Below are positions 1 through 6,524 of a stretch of 48,451 bases of DNA, piece after piece (positions within the stretch are counted from its first letter, which is position 1; each line of letters begins with the position of its first letter). Below the pieces are notes generated by a model. It was not told the origin of the DNA. It did no database searches and saw only the letters and a program-made list of their open reading frames with translations. The stretch lies in the IMG/VR virus record IMGVR_UViG_3300032223_001928, positions 1-48,451 of that record. One strand, 5' to 3'. Source of the DNA: a virus. The position numbers and the translations under genes are program-made.

Positions 1-260
1 GCCGGGAGATTTTCTTACCACTATAGCTTTCGCTACCATCTTTTGATGTTTGTGGTCTGGACTATGCCTTAACCTTTTAATCTTTCGATCAGTCAGGTTG
101 GTGCCGTCTAGTCTCTACACCTTCAAAAATATTTCTATTCTTGCTTGGCTCGGCGTTGCCAGTTAAGGGTTCACCGAATTTGACACCATTCAGATAGAGG
201 ATTTCGCCTCTACTGCTCAATTAAATAAGTCTCCTGTGTTTACCATTTCACCACATCCCC
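1..260 (-). tRNA. tRNA-Leu(UAA), split by a group I intron, 3' end beyond window
   Basis: The 5' exon (260 down to 227) reads as a tRNA 5' half: acceptor strand GGGGATG, D-arm GTG/CAC, then anticodon stem GGAGA and CTT. The 3' exon (13 down to 1) begins AAAATCTCC. Joined, the exons give stem GGAGA/TCTCC and loop CTTAAAA, so anticodon UAA. The interruption lies between U34 and A35. The variable arm, T-arm and 3' acceptor strand lie past the left edge. A leucine tRNA for UUA codons suits an AT-rich phage. The gene is probably co-transcribed with the second tRNA (334-424) from the promoter at 439-467. Confidence 0.9.
14..226 (-). ncRNA. group I self-splicing intron in the tRNA-Leu(UAA) anticodon loop
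   Basis: The 213-nt intron starts after exon U (position 227) and ends with G at position 14, as group I introns require. It shows the conserved core: an R-like segment AGAGACTAGACGG (116 down to 104) and an S-like segment GGCATAGTCC (68 down to 59), plus a terminal hairpin around GTAGCGAAAGCTA. Sequence, insertion site (U34/A35) and size match the cyanobacterial/plastid tRNA-Leu(UAA) intron family (IC3-like) as I remember it. There is no ORF inside, so it is a compact ribozyme. Homing, if any, would need an endonuclease supplied in trans. Confidence 0.9.
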
Positions 261-303
261 ATAAAAACAGTGTTTTGATTCAAAGGATCACACCAAACCT
301 GCT

Positions 304-328
304 TTGTATGTTTAAGGTTAACATACAA
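304..328 (-). other. hairpin between the two tRNAs
   Basis: A 9-bp perfect inverted repeat (304-312 with 320-328, 7-nt loop) lies between the 3' end of the class II tRNA and the 5' end of tRNA-Leu. There is no T-tract, so it is more likely a processing or spacer structure than a terminator. Confidence 0.5.
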
Positions 329-333
329 CCAAT

Positions 334-424
334 TGGTCGGCCTGCTAGGAGTCGAACCTAGTCTAGACGGTCATCTACCGCAAAACGATTATAAGTCGTT
401 CTCGCATTGCCGATGCACAGGCCG
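334..424 (-). tRNA. class II (long variable arm) tRNA with anticodon UAU
   Basis: The reverse strand folds with a 7-bp acceptor (CGGCCTG/CAGGCCG), discriminator A and encoded CCA. The anticodon stem is AACGA/TCGTT with loop CTTATAA, so anticodon UAU. There is a 22-nt variable region with a CGGT/ACCG stem and a perfect T-arm (CTAGG/CCTAG around TTCGACT). The D-arm is short and irregular (about CAT/ATG). UAU would read AUA (Ile), but a long variable arm is normal only for Leu, Ser and bacterial Tyr. It may be a diverged Leu tRNA (UAA loop with one change), a recoding tRNA or a decaying gene. Confidence 0.75.
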
Positions 425-438
425 TCATTCATATAAGT

Positions 439-467
439 ACTATACCACAGCTAAATCTGCGTGTAAA
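439..467 (-). promoter_or_regulatory. sigma-70-like promoter for the tRNA pair
   Basis: TTTACA (467-462), 17-bp spacer, TATAGT (444-439), starting 15 bp upstream of the class II tRNA and oriented toward both tRNAs. Confidence 0.7.
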
Positions 468-485
468 GCACTTTTTTATTTTTTA

Positions 486-929
486 TTAAATACCTTGAAG
501 ATTCTTCTTCTTCTTTTTCTTCTTCTTGCCAAGAGAGGGAATCTTTACGCTTAGAACTTCATTACTCTTTTCAGGTTCTGGGGCTGTTGCCTTTTCAGGA
601 GCGGTTACAAGCTCAGGATCAGGCAACAGATTACTCAGAAGTGAATCCTTACTTGTCCAAACTTGCTTTTTATCAAACTGATCTAGTGAAAGATAATTCT
701 TAGTTGCCTCAGTAGGATTAATAACAAGAATGTGCTTTACGATAGTAAGTTCAGTTTCTGGACTTACATACTCTAGGTATCCGTCCTCAATATCTACAAG
801 ACAAGCATTGCCATTATCATCTTGATGTTGAATCACTAGGAAGTGACAATCTTGCATTAGTACAATCTCACCACCGTTCGCATCACCAGCAAGGATTACT
901 TCCCCGCTATTTTGCTTTTTGACCAGCAT
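486..929 (-). CDS. hypothetical protein with Lys-rich C-terminus
   Basis: 147 aa from the ATG at 929, which follows AAGAAAGAAG at good spacing. A TTG eight codons further upstream (953) is less likely. The first ~80 residues look like a small beta-rich domain. The rest is a Pro/Glu/Ala linker ending in a run of nine lysines, suggesting nucleic-acid or acidic-partner binding. The start lies inside the end of the 49-aa ORF at 907-1056. The family was not recognised. Confidence 0.7.
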   Translation of the reverse strand: MLVKKQNSGEVILAGDANGGEIVLMQDCHFLVIQHQDDNGNACLVDIEDGYLEYVSPETELTIVKHILVINPTEATKNYLSLDQFDKKQVWTSKDSLLSNLLPDPELVTAPEKATAPEPEKSNEVLSVKIPSLGKKKKKKKKNLQGI

Positions 930-1056
930 TTTTTTCTTCTTTCTTGTCGGCAATACTTGTTACCGGCTGAATGTTGCTTTTGTCTTGAATCTTCTTGTTT
1001 TGATAGAAATCGAATAGCGTCCAGAGTCGTTCGTAATATTGGTTAACTGAGGTCAT
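907..1056 (-). CDS. small hypothetical protein (49 aa)
   Basis: Short ORF beginning MTSVNQYYER and ending in a Lys/Glu/Ala-rich tail. Its ATG overlaps the last 14 bases of the gene at 1043-1366 and its end overlaps the next gene by 23 bases, an arrangement typical of phage operons. The ribosome binding site is weak (AGATAAG). No recognised family. Confidence 0.55.
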   Translation of the reverse strand: MTSVNQYYERLWTLFDFYQNKKIQDKSNIQPVTSIADKKEEKNAGQKAK

Positions 1057-1366
1057 GTGAACTTATCTGAGGCTTGTATAGCAAGCTCATTGTTTCTTGA
1101 ATCTCACTTGAGATAAGCGGATGAATGTTTACTGCATTTTTGATATTCTTGACTGCAATAACGAGCCACAAATTCAAACGAGGTTCGTGTGGCATTTCTC
1201 GAAATACGTTTACAAAATTGCTAATTTCTGAATCAGCAAATCTTGCATTGAATCTATCAGAGTTACGAACATCGTCTATCAGAAGATTATAACTCTCAGC
1301 AGAGAGTGTCATTCCTTCATGAACTCCAAAATTACCATCAAGGATTGCATCAGCACTAAAACGCAT
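1043..1366 (-). CDS. detached homologue of the MoxR-like ATPase C-terminal domain
   Basis: 107 aa. Residues ~50-93 align by eye with the C-terminus of the AAA+ protein at 8518-9606. Both have an MP.E motif, then LW, then a near-identical NIKNAVN[IF]H segment, then a helix ending in M. There are no Walker motifs, so it is not an ATPase. The upstream DNA also carries a near-copy of the ATPase gene's tandem promoter cassette, which argues for partial duplication. It could act as a regulator or decoy subunit of the ATPase (inference). Confidence 0.75.
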   Translation of the reverse strand: MRFSADAILDGNFGVHEGMTLSAESYNLLIDDVRNSDRFNARFADSEISNFVNVFREMPHEPRLNLWLVIAVKNIKNAVNIHPLISSEIQETMSLLYKPQISSHDLS

Positions 1367-1409
1367 TTTTCACTCCAAGGTAGTTTGCCCTCGTCAACCT
1401 TACCAGCAC

Positions 1410-1438
1410 AGTCTATCACGCCTGAAAGAGCGCGTCAA
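1410..1438 (-). promoter_or_regulatory. sigma-70 promoter (downstream of a tandem pair)
   Basis: TTGACG (1438-1433), 17-bp spacer, TAGACT (1415-1410), about 45 bp upstream of the gene at 1043-1366. It is preceded by a T7 tract and by the 37-bp sequence repeated at 9705-9741. Confidence 0.75.
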
Positions 1439-1468
1439 CAGCAAAAAAACTGCACCGTTAGAGTAGCG
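1432..1468. repeat. 37-bp promoter-cassette repeat, copy 1
   Basis: Identical over 37 bp to 9705-9741. It contains the -35 box TTGACG, the T7 tract and the CTAACGG motif. The two copies precede the ATPase C-terminal relative and the full ATPase gene respectively. Confidence 0.9.
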
Positions 1469-1502
1469 ATCCTGCCGAATGTGTAAACCGTCAACTTCGG
1501 AC

Positions 1503-1531
1503 AGTATGCCACGGCTCCCTGTGAAGTGCAA
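1503..1531 (-). promoter_or_regulatory. sigma-70-like promoter (upstream of a tandem pair)
   Basis: TTGCAC (1531-1526), 17-bp spacer, CATACT (1508-1503). Just upstream is CTCTA-TCGG-TAGAG followed by a T-rich tract, which could be a small terminator for the gene at 1576-1788. The stretch 1367-1575 holds these two promoters and no gene. Confidence 0.6.
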
Positions 1532-1575
1532 CCACAAAGAAACTCTACCGATAGAGTAGCATCTGCTGCAAATAC

Positions 1576-1788
1576 TTAATCGTTGTCCACGATGTTTTCA
1601 TCATCATCGCCAAAGAATTCAGTATTTGGAAACTTGTTTGGATCGGATATAAGCTCGCATTTTTGACTTGAGCAATACGCATCTCCAGTACAAGCCTCAG
1701 CTGCCAAAGTATCAATAGATACATTGTCTGTTGGATATTCAGTCCAAATAACAATAGTTGTTTTGTACAACGCTTGTGGTTTACTCAT
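1576..1788 (-). CDS. hypothetical protein (70 aa)
   Basis: Start ATG at 1788 has a near-perfect AGGAGG ribosome binding site. The protein begins MSKPQALYKTT, has four cysteines in its middle (three of them in ACTGDAYCSSQKC), and ends in an acidic tail. The cysteines could bind metal. Family not recognised. Confidence 0.8.
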   Translation of the reverse strand: MSKPQALYKTTIVIWTEYPTDNVSIDTLAAEACTGDAYCSSQKCELISDPNKFPNTEFFGDDDENIVDND

Positions 1789-1798
1789 GATGTTCCTC

Positions 1799-1936
1799 CT
1801 AAAGTTTTTCTACTAGATCTTCAACAAATCTATAGATAACTCCACAAATAGCCACAACAACACTTCCTATAAAATGGATTGCGGCTAATAGTAGGAGGCA
1901 ACCCGCTGTAGCTATTGATATTTCGTTTAATGTCAA
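1799..1936 (-). CDS. small membrane protein (45 aa), TTG start
   Basis: TTG start overlapping the TGA stop of the upstream gene. The product is almost entirely one hydrophobic helix (about residues 10-35: AGCLLLLAAIHF then GSVVVAICGVIYRF) with a short charged tail, and ends at the ribosome binding site of the next gene. It fits the interval exactly. Function unknown; it resembles small phage inner-membrane peptides. Confidence 0.6.
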   Translation of the reverse strand: MTLNEISIATAGCLLLLAAIHFIGSVVVAICGVIYRFVEDLVEKL

Positions 1937-2811
1937 GTTTCACCAGTTGCGGCGGCTGGTATCTCTGAAACTTCTTCAAGTTTCAAACATTTTTCCATGA
2001 CTGCCGTTTCTTCTCCTGTGGCAAACCACATAACCTTTACTGTTCTCGAACCTTCACCATAAGAACCATTACCCAGTTCACCATTTCTATCTACAATGGT
2101 TCCAACCCGTTCAGACTTTCGAGTCTCTGGGTTGTAGTTCCAATAGAACGGATCTTTACCCCTCTTATCTAGGTACTCTTCCTTTAGTCGGACTACCATA
2201 CCGTGGTAGAACTTATGAGGTCTACTCTTCTCTAGAACAGCTCTAAAGTTTTTAGTCTGTTTCGTGCTTGCATAGTTTTTTAAGTCAAGTTCCAATGGAA
2301 GCGGTTGAGTGTTGTATGCTGTCCAATGATTCCTTTGGATTCTTCCATTATGCTCTTCTGCATAAACTTTCCATGCAGCAGCTACACCTTCACGACGCTT
2401 TAGCCACTTACTAAATGCTGTTTCAGCGGCTTTGTATTCTGGTGTCTTTACTGCTGCTTTCTTTGCAAGATGGTCTACAAAGCGAATCTCGTAAGGGATG
2501 TGTCTTTCAGACAAACTTTTACCTTCAAGTGTTTGCTGATTAAGATATTCAATTGTATTTTTAGCTACCTCAGATACATTCGTCTGTAGGGAAATCTCTT
2601 GATTAAGATCAATACAAGCCCAGAAGTCCGTTTCCTTCTTCTCTTGGATATATGATTCGTGAATGTCTCTCAGGAATGAATTATCAGCTATCCTCCAGCT
2701 AATACTGTACTTAATAAGATTATCTGCTCGATATCTACGTTCACCTAGTGTTGGAAAGTCATGCTTATATGTGAAGTCTACTTTATACGAACTGTTTTTT
2801 TCAATAGCCAT
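1933..2811 (-). CDS. hypothetical protein with C-terminal SH3/KOW-like segment
   Basis: 292 aa from ATG 2811, behind AGGAGG. The body is charged and helical. The last ~90 residues contain a pattern (GMVVRLKEEY, then VGTIVDRNG, then RTVKVMWFATGEE, then EKCLKLEE) that recurs in the protein at 3143-3790, suggesting a small beta-barrel used in both. Start and stop overlap the neighbouring small genes. The domain assignment is by eye; no enzyme motif is visible. Confidence 0.8.
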   Translation of the reverse strand: MAIEKNSSYKVDFTYKHDFPTLGERRYRADNLIKYSISWRIADNSFLRDIHESYIQEKKETDFWACIDLNQEISLQTNVSEVAKNTIEYLNQQTLEGKSLSERHIPYEIRFVDHLAKKAAVKTPEYKAAETAFSKWLKRREGVAAAWKVYAEEHNGRIQRNHWTAYNTQPLPLELDLKNYASTKQTKNFRAVLEKSRPHKFYHGMVVRLKEEYLDKRGKDPFYWNYNPETRKSERVGTIVDRNGELGNGSYGEGSRTVKVMWFATGEETAVMEKCLKLEEVSEIPAAATGET

Positions 2812-2978
2812 CAATCCTCCTGATTATTATATTTCCAGCGTCTACAGCTTTCTTTGTTTCTTTTCTTTTTTTCATCCTCATAAATACCTGATTTAGTCGT
2901 ACCAGTAATGATAGCGACTATCAGATAATCACGAGTCTTAATATCGTTTGGGTTAATGGAGTGATTCGCCTTCTTCAT
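2811..2978 (-). CDS. small basic hypothetical protein (55 aa)
   Basis: Begins MKKANHSINP; ATG at 2978 lies within the end of the upstream gene and has AGGAAATTGATT before it. The TGA stop overlaps the ATG of the next gene (TGATG). The C-terminal half is strongly charged (EDEKKKRNKESCRRWKY). Overlaps on both sides support translation. Function unknown. Confidence 0.65.
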   Translation of the reverse strand: MKKANHSINPNDIKTRDYLIVAIITGTTKSGIYEDEKKKRNKESCRRWKYNNQED

Positions 2979-3141
2979 AATCAATTTCCTGGAAGATCAT
3001 TGTCTCTGCCTGAATTCGCTCATAGGATTCTCTATCCCAACCATGCTTCTTTTGCATTTCATCGCTAAATAGTGCGTTCATAGCAATTTCAATTGAGGAA
3101 TCAACAATATCTTCCATTTCACTAAATGAAATTTTGCTCAT
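2953..3141 (-). CDS. hypothetical protein (62 aa)
   Basis: Begins MSKISFSEMEDIVD; acidic, mainly helical, ends EEGESLH. One base separates it from the upstream gene at 3143-3790, and the ORF at 2811-2978 starts inside its end. No recognised family. Confidence 0.75.
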   Translation of the reverse strand: MSKISFSEMEDIVDSSIEIAMNALFSDEMQKKHGWDRESYERIQAETMIFQEIDYEEGESLH

Positions 3142-3142
3142 T

Positions 3143-3790
3143 TTAATTACCTGCTCCCATACGATAGATTTTTAGATTCTTCTCTTGGACGTAATCTTCC
3201 ATTCCGTCATTCATCCAGATTACTTTATACTCTCTTACACCAACATTAGCTGAGAAGCGAGTAATGGTATCTAGAACCTCAATAACGCTTCCAACAGTTG
3301 GTGTGCTGTTTCTGGAAGAGCGTAGTTGAATAACAGTTCCGACTGGATACCTAATTGTCGTCATGTTTTGAACGAGGCGCTTTGCGTAATTATTTTCACA
3401 CATTGCTCGATATTGCTTCTCGGTTGGAATAAAAGTACTGTCATTCAAACCCTTACGAGCAATATCGTTAAAATATTGAGTAACCGAGTAATACTTGCAA
3501 CACAGAGTAAAAACCTTACGCTTCTCTTCATCGAAATTTTTAACCCACTCATCATTCAGGGCAATTCGCTGTGGACTGTACTTATCTTCTGACCTTTGAA
3601 GAGAATCATACTGCTTGTTAGTAAGTCTCTTGTACTTCATGTAATAGTCTCTAAGACTATTCAAGAATTTCTTATCGTACTCAGATGCGTTTTCTCTTGA
3701 AGTGATGGAACTAATACGGTTAGGAATAGTTGGATCTTCCACATAAGAAGGAATTGCAACAGCATTTTCCGTATTTGTATCCATATCCAT
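3143..3790 (-). CDS. hypothetical protein with C-terminal SH3/KOW-like segment
   Basis: 215 aa; start ATG 3790 behind GGAG. The N-terminal two thirds is helical and charged. The C-terminal ~70 residues (PVGTVIQLRSS, VGSVIEVLDT, REYKVIWMNDG, EKNLKIY) match the end of the protein at 1933-2811, so both probably carry the same small beta-barrel. Possibly nucleic-acid or nucleoprotein associated; not established. Confidence 0.8.
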   Translation of the reverse strand: MDMDTNTENAVAIPSYVEDPTIPNRISSITSRENASEYDKKFLNSLRDYYMKYKRLTNKQYDSLQRSEDKYSPQRIALNDEWVKNFDEEKRKVFTLCCKYYSVTQYFNDIARKGLNDSTFIPTEKQYRAMCENNYAKRLVQNMTTIRYPVGTVIQLRSSRNSTPTVGSVIEVLDTITRFSANVGVREYKVIWMNDGMEDYVQEKNLKIYRMGAGN

Positions 3791-3792
3791 TT

Positions 3793-4002
3793 TTATTCTC
3801 CACTATTAAAGCTATTCGTTAGCCAATCGTTCAACTTATACCTAACTAAAAGGTTATGACGTATAATGCATTCTCTACAATGAATAAGATGGTCGATGAA
3901 TGTGCCATTATCGCTCTTGACGCTGTTATAAAATTCATCATTTGTCAAACTCAAATTATAGCAAGGAGCTTCACCAGTAAAGATCGAAACAACATTTTCC
4001 AT
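3793..4002 (-). CDS. hypothetical protein (69 aa) with HxxCxxC
   Basis: Begins MENVVSIFTGEAP with GAGG before the ATG. Contains HLIHCRECIIRH, a possible metal site. First gene after the promoter at 4032-4060, so it may lead the operon running down to about 1.6 kb. No recognised family. Confidence 0.75.
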   Translation of the reverse strand: MENVVSIFTGEAPCYNLSLTNDEFYNSVKSDNGTFIDHLIHCRECIIRHNLLVRYKLNDWLTNSFNSGE

Positions 4003-4031
4003 GTAACCTCAAGCGCCGAGCCGATGATGCG

Positions 4032-4060
4032 AACTTAGCACAACGGCCCGGCTGCGTCAA
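4032..4060 (-). promoter_or_regulatory. sigma-70 promoter
   Basis: TTGACG (4060-4055), 17-bp spacer, TAAGTT (4037-4032), 30 bp upstream of the gene ending its 5' side at 4002. A GTAGAG plus T7 tract precedes the -35, as in the repeated cassettes at 1.4, 9.7 and 10.4 kb. Confidence 0.7.
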
Positions 4061-4091
4061 CTAGAAAAAAACTCTACGGAAAGAATATGCA

Positions 4092-4271
4092 CTAGATTCG
4101 TTCTGGTACAACAATATAGTGAATACCGCTATTTTTTTCATTCATCTTACGCATAGCTGCTTCGTCATTCGCAGCAGATTCAGATTTAAACCTAAGCGTC
4201 ATTCCGCTTTTATCGGTCAACAAATGACCGCCAGATGGATATATAGCTTTAACATTCCAAATATTAATCAT
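4092..4271 (-). CDS. small hypothetical protein (59 aa)
   Basis: Begins MINIWNVKAIYPSGG and ends YIVVPERI; ATG 4271 has GAGG six bases upstream. The compact beta-alpha-beta look (AIYPSGGHLLTDKSG ... AMRKMNEKNSG ... HYIVVP) suggests a folded small domain. Just downstream of the RNA ligase gene. Function unknown. Confidence 0.7.
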   Translation of the reverse strand: MINIWNVKAIYPSGGHLLTDKSGMTLRFKSESAANDEAAMRKMNEKNSGIHYIVVPERI

Positions 4272-4283
4272 TATTTGCCTCAG

Positions 4284-5168
4284 TTATTTTTTTGCAACCT
4301 TATCGGCCAAGTATCGTTTAAAGAGCATAGCAGTCTTGCTGCCAATAGCTCTTTCAGCATCTTTCGAACGAACAATCTCGCCCTTAGATTCAGCAAAGAT
4401 ATCATCAGTCATCGCGACGATAACATCTTTTGTCTTTTCAATTCCTGGATCTTCCCCATTTACTTTCATCTTATCTAGAACATGGGCAAGACGCATTGGA
4501 ACACACCACTCATCAGCAATAGCTTCTGCTTGCTTTAGAACGGCAAGTTTCTCTGGTGGAATGTTTGCATCTCTTGGGCTTTTAGTTTCACGGAATTCGG
4601 CTCGTTTATGCTTACTAATCATCCGCGAACCGTTATTCATTTTTACTTCAGCGGTTGGACGAAGTACAACACCTTCTCGTATGTGTCCTTCTCCCATTCC
4701 ACGACGGATAGCCACAATGCTATCAAGATCCCTTTGAACATTCATAGCCTCGATTGTTGCTGGAATCTTCTCATAAGGTATGAATTCAATTCCAAATTTA
4801 GTACAGAAATCTTCTGCTTTTGGCACATCTAGCCAGTTATCGCCAATACGAACATCAAAAGCGATAAAGTGTAGCTTTGGTCCATAGCTCTTGCTCATGC
4901 CTTGCTGCTTTCCACCGTATGCTTCACCGTGGATACGAACAACTAGATCTTCTGGATATTCCAGACTTTTGAATTGTTCAGTCAGTTTAACTTCATCGAA
5001 CAACGATACAAAGTTTTCATGCTTTTCTCCACCAGAGAAGAAAGAAACATGACCCTTTGACCATTGAATATGTGCGGAAGTACCATGAACTTTCTCAAGA
5101 GCATAACATTCCTTCCATTGTAGAATGTCATTATCTTGATACAAATTAGGTATTTTTATATACCCCAT
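4284..5168 (-). CDS. RNA ligase, Rnl2 family
   Basis: 294 aa. ATP-dependent ligases join RNA ends through a covalent lysyl-AMP intermediate. The motif I lysine is K26 in EKVHGTS (KxHG form typical of RNA ligases). Motif III is seen as HGEAYGG, motif IV as REGVVLRP, and a motif V-like ISKHKRAEF follows. The C-terminal ~100 residues are helical and lysine-rich, like the Rnl2 C-terminal domain. T4-type phages use such ligases with a kinase/phosphatase to mend host-nicked tRNAs; a HAD phosphatase (11953-12660) and phage tRNAs are in this window. The exact RNA substrate cannot be told. Confidence 0.88.
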   Translation of the reverse strand: MGYIKIPNLYQDNDILQWKECYALEKVHGTSAHIQWSKGHVSFFSGGEKHENFVSLFDEVKLTEQFKSLEYPEDLVVRIHGEAYGGKQQGMSKSYGPKLHFIAFDVRIGDNWLDVPKAEDFCTKFGIEFIPYEKIPATIEAMNVQRDLDSIVAIRRGMGEGHIREGVVLRPTAEVKMNNGSRMISKHKRAEFRETKSPRDANIPPEKLAVLKQAEAIADEWCVPMRLAHVLDKMKVNGEDPGIEKTKDVIVAMTDDIFAESKGEIVRSKDAERAIGSKTAMLFKRYLADKVAKK

Positions 5169-5176
5169 TTTATCTC

Positions 5177-5341
5177 CTAATAGCCGTAAACGGTATCGCC
5201 TTCAACTACTTCATAGTCTTCAATTTCAGTTTCGATAATGCCGTCATGCTTAAAGTTATAATCCATCTCATTGATAATCTCTTGAACATCGTAGTTATCA
5301 TCAACTACCATCTCTACACTAACTCGAATAACTTTTGACAT
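5177..5341 (-). CDS. small acidic hypothetical protein (54 aa)
   Basis: Begins MSKVIRVSVEMVVDD and ends EGDTVYGY; GAGG lies eight bases before ATG 5341. Net negative, with alternating hydrophobic strand, helix and strand. Sits tightly between the Zn-ribbon ORF and the RNA ligase gene. No recognised family. Confidence 0.7.
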   Translation of the reverse strand: MSKVIRVSVEMVVDDNYDVQEIINEMDYNFKHDGIIETEIEDYEVVEGDTVYGY

Positions 5342-5344
5342 TTA

Positions 5345-5494
5345 TTAATCCTCGTCGCTTTCAAGCGAATTATATGAATCTTCCGGCGCACAACTTACAC
5401 AATAGGAAGCATCGTGCGTATCATCAACAGGCACTAAAACAACTTCAGACGCATCAATATAAGTTCCACAGCTTACACATTTAACAACGCCCAT
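5345..5494 (-). CDS. small zinc-ribbon protein (49 aa)
   Basis: Begins MGVVKCVSCGTYIDA; a second CxxC (YCVSCAPE) 26 residues later makes a four-cysteine zinc ribbon, followed by an acidic tail. The spacing to GGAG is long (12 bases), so the start is less certain. A similar CVSCGKTV knuckle occurs in the ORF at 6345-6515. Role unknown; such ribbons often bind nucleic acid or polymerase. Confidence 0.65.
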   Translation of the reverse strand: MGVVKCVSCGTYIDASEVVLVPVDDTHDASYCVSCAPEDSYNSLESDED

Positions 5495-5510
5495 GATTAT
5501 TATAACTCCA

Positions 5511-5756
5511 TTAAATTTTGCTGCTGTAATGTCTCCATAAATTTAAATGCCCAGCATATGCTGTATCTTCTGATTTATACCGTTTTGTTTCAACGCTCCT
5601 ATCTACATTTGCAGAACCATCTCTATTTGACAGGAATACGATTGACTCGTACAGGCAGTTATCGTCGTATAAATAATTGTTTTCATACCTGTCTGTCAAT
5701 TTTCTTGTATGAATAACATACATTCCATTCTCTGTTAAATTGATTAGTCTCTGCAT
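5511..5756 (-). CDS. hypothetical protein (81 aa)
   Basis: Begins MQRLINLTENGMYV with GAGAGAAC upstream. Mixed beta/alpha with many Tyr and Asp; no motif recognised. Preceded by the strong hairpin at 5774-5808. Confidence 0.7.
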   Translation of the reverse strand: MQRLINLTENGMYVIHTRKLTDRYENNYLYDDNCLYESIVFLSNRDGSANVDRSVETKRYKSEDTAYAGHLNLWRHYSSKI

Positions 5757-5773
5757 TGTTCTCTCAAACTAGT

Positions 5774-5808
5774 GCAGGGAACCAGTCATTAAAAAACTGG
5801 TTCCCTGC
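5774..5808 (-). terminator. 12-bp hairpin, terminator-like without a clear T-tract
   Basis: Perfect inverted repeat GCAGGGAACCAG (5774-5785 with 5797-5808, 11-nt loop) in the gap between two genes. The downstream side is ACTAGTTTGAG, so intrinsic termination would be weak; it may instead protect or process mRNA. Confidence 0.55.
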
Positions 5809-5816
5809 TGATTTAA

Positions 5817-6317
5817 TTAAAATGGCGCACTTTCTGATTCGAGTTCATCAATATCATCCTCTGATACTGAATTTTCCTCTTCTGTCCAAGCATCGGGCCA
5901 GTTAGTCTTAATCCATTGCTCATCGGTTTCAATGTTACCAGAAACCATATCCATCAGCTTGTTGTATGATTCATCGCTCTGATCTGGCTTTGGCGGATCA
6001 TTGCCGATTTCAGAATCAACTTCTACTGGCGAGGCTTCAATAACCGTATCGGTACTATCTTCTTCAACGATTTCAGCCTCAACGACCTTGGTATTCGTTA
6101 CACCATCGGCTAGATACAAACCACCGCCACGACCCTTTTTCGAAAGAAGCTCGCCATTATCCTTTAGAGTCTTGATAAGAGATTCAAGACCCTTTCGCTC
6201 AATAATAGTTAGCTTGCCAAACATCTTCACAAGTTCCTTTGCTGGACACTTACGCTCGTTCGTCTCATTGTACTCACGGATCTTTTCGAAGATTTCAGTC
6301 TTAGTTACCATAGCCAT
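5817..6317 (-). CDS. hypothetical protein, winged-helix-like N-terminus and acidic tail
   Basis: 166 aa from ATG 6317 behind AAGGAAAAAC. Residues 1-72 look like a winged-helix DNA-binding unit (helix ERKGLESLIKTLKDNG followed by a Gly-rich wing GRGGGLYLADG). The remaining ~95 residues are very acidic (DDIDELESES at the end). Could be a small transcription factor or a DNA-mimicking partner protein; the family was not identified. Confidence 0.75.
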   Translation of the reverse strand: MAMVTKTEIFEKIREYNETNERKCPAKELVKMFGKLTIIERKGLESLIKTLKDNGELLSKKGRGGGLYLADGVTNTKVVEAEIVEEDSTDTVIEASPVEVDSEIGNDPPKPDQSDESYNKLMDMVSGNIETDEQWIKTNWPDAWTEEENSVSEDDIDELESESAPF

Positions 6318-6344
6318 TTTAGTTTTTCCTTGTTTCAGTTAAAA

Positions 6345-6515
6345 TTAGTAGTTAAATGGATTCTCGCAAACTTCTTCCGTCGCATCAATCGTAACAGTCT
6401 TTCCGCAACTTACACATTCATAGTCTTTCATCAAAGAAAAAACTGGAATGTCCTCTTCCCATTCGATTTGTTCAAAAGCATTTACAAACTTCATTAAGGT
6501 ACATTCGCAATTCAT
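6345..6515 (-). CDS. small Cys-containing protein (56 aa)
   Basis: Begins MNCECTLMKFVNAF; has an N-terminal CxC pair and a later CVSCGK knuckle like that of the zinc-ribbon ORF at 5345-5494. AAGGAACC precedes ATG 6515. Probable small zinc protein, function unknown. Confidence 0.65.
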   Translation of the reverse strand: MNCECTLMKFVNAFEQIEWEEDIPVFSLMKDYECVSCGKTVTIDATEEVCENPFNY

Positions 6516-6524
6516 CTTGGTTCC

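Noticed and set aside
1545-1754. 69-aa minus-strand ORF overlapping the gene at 1576-1788
   Set aside because: The overlapping frame has a perfect AGGAGG-ATG; this one has none.
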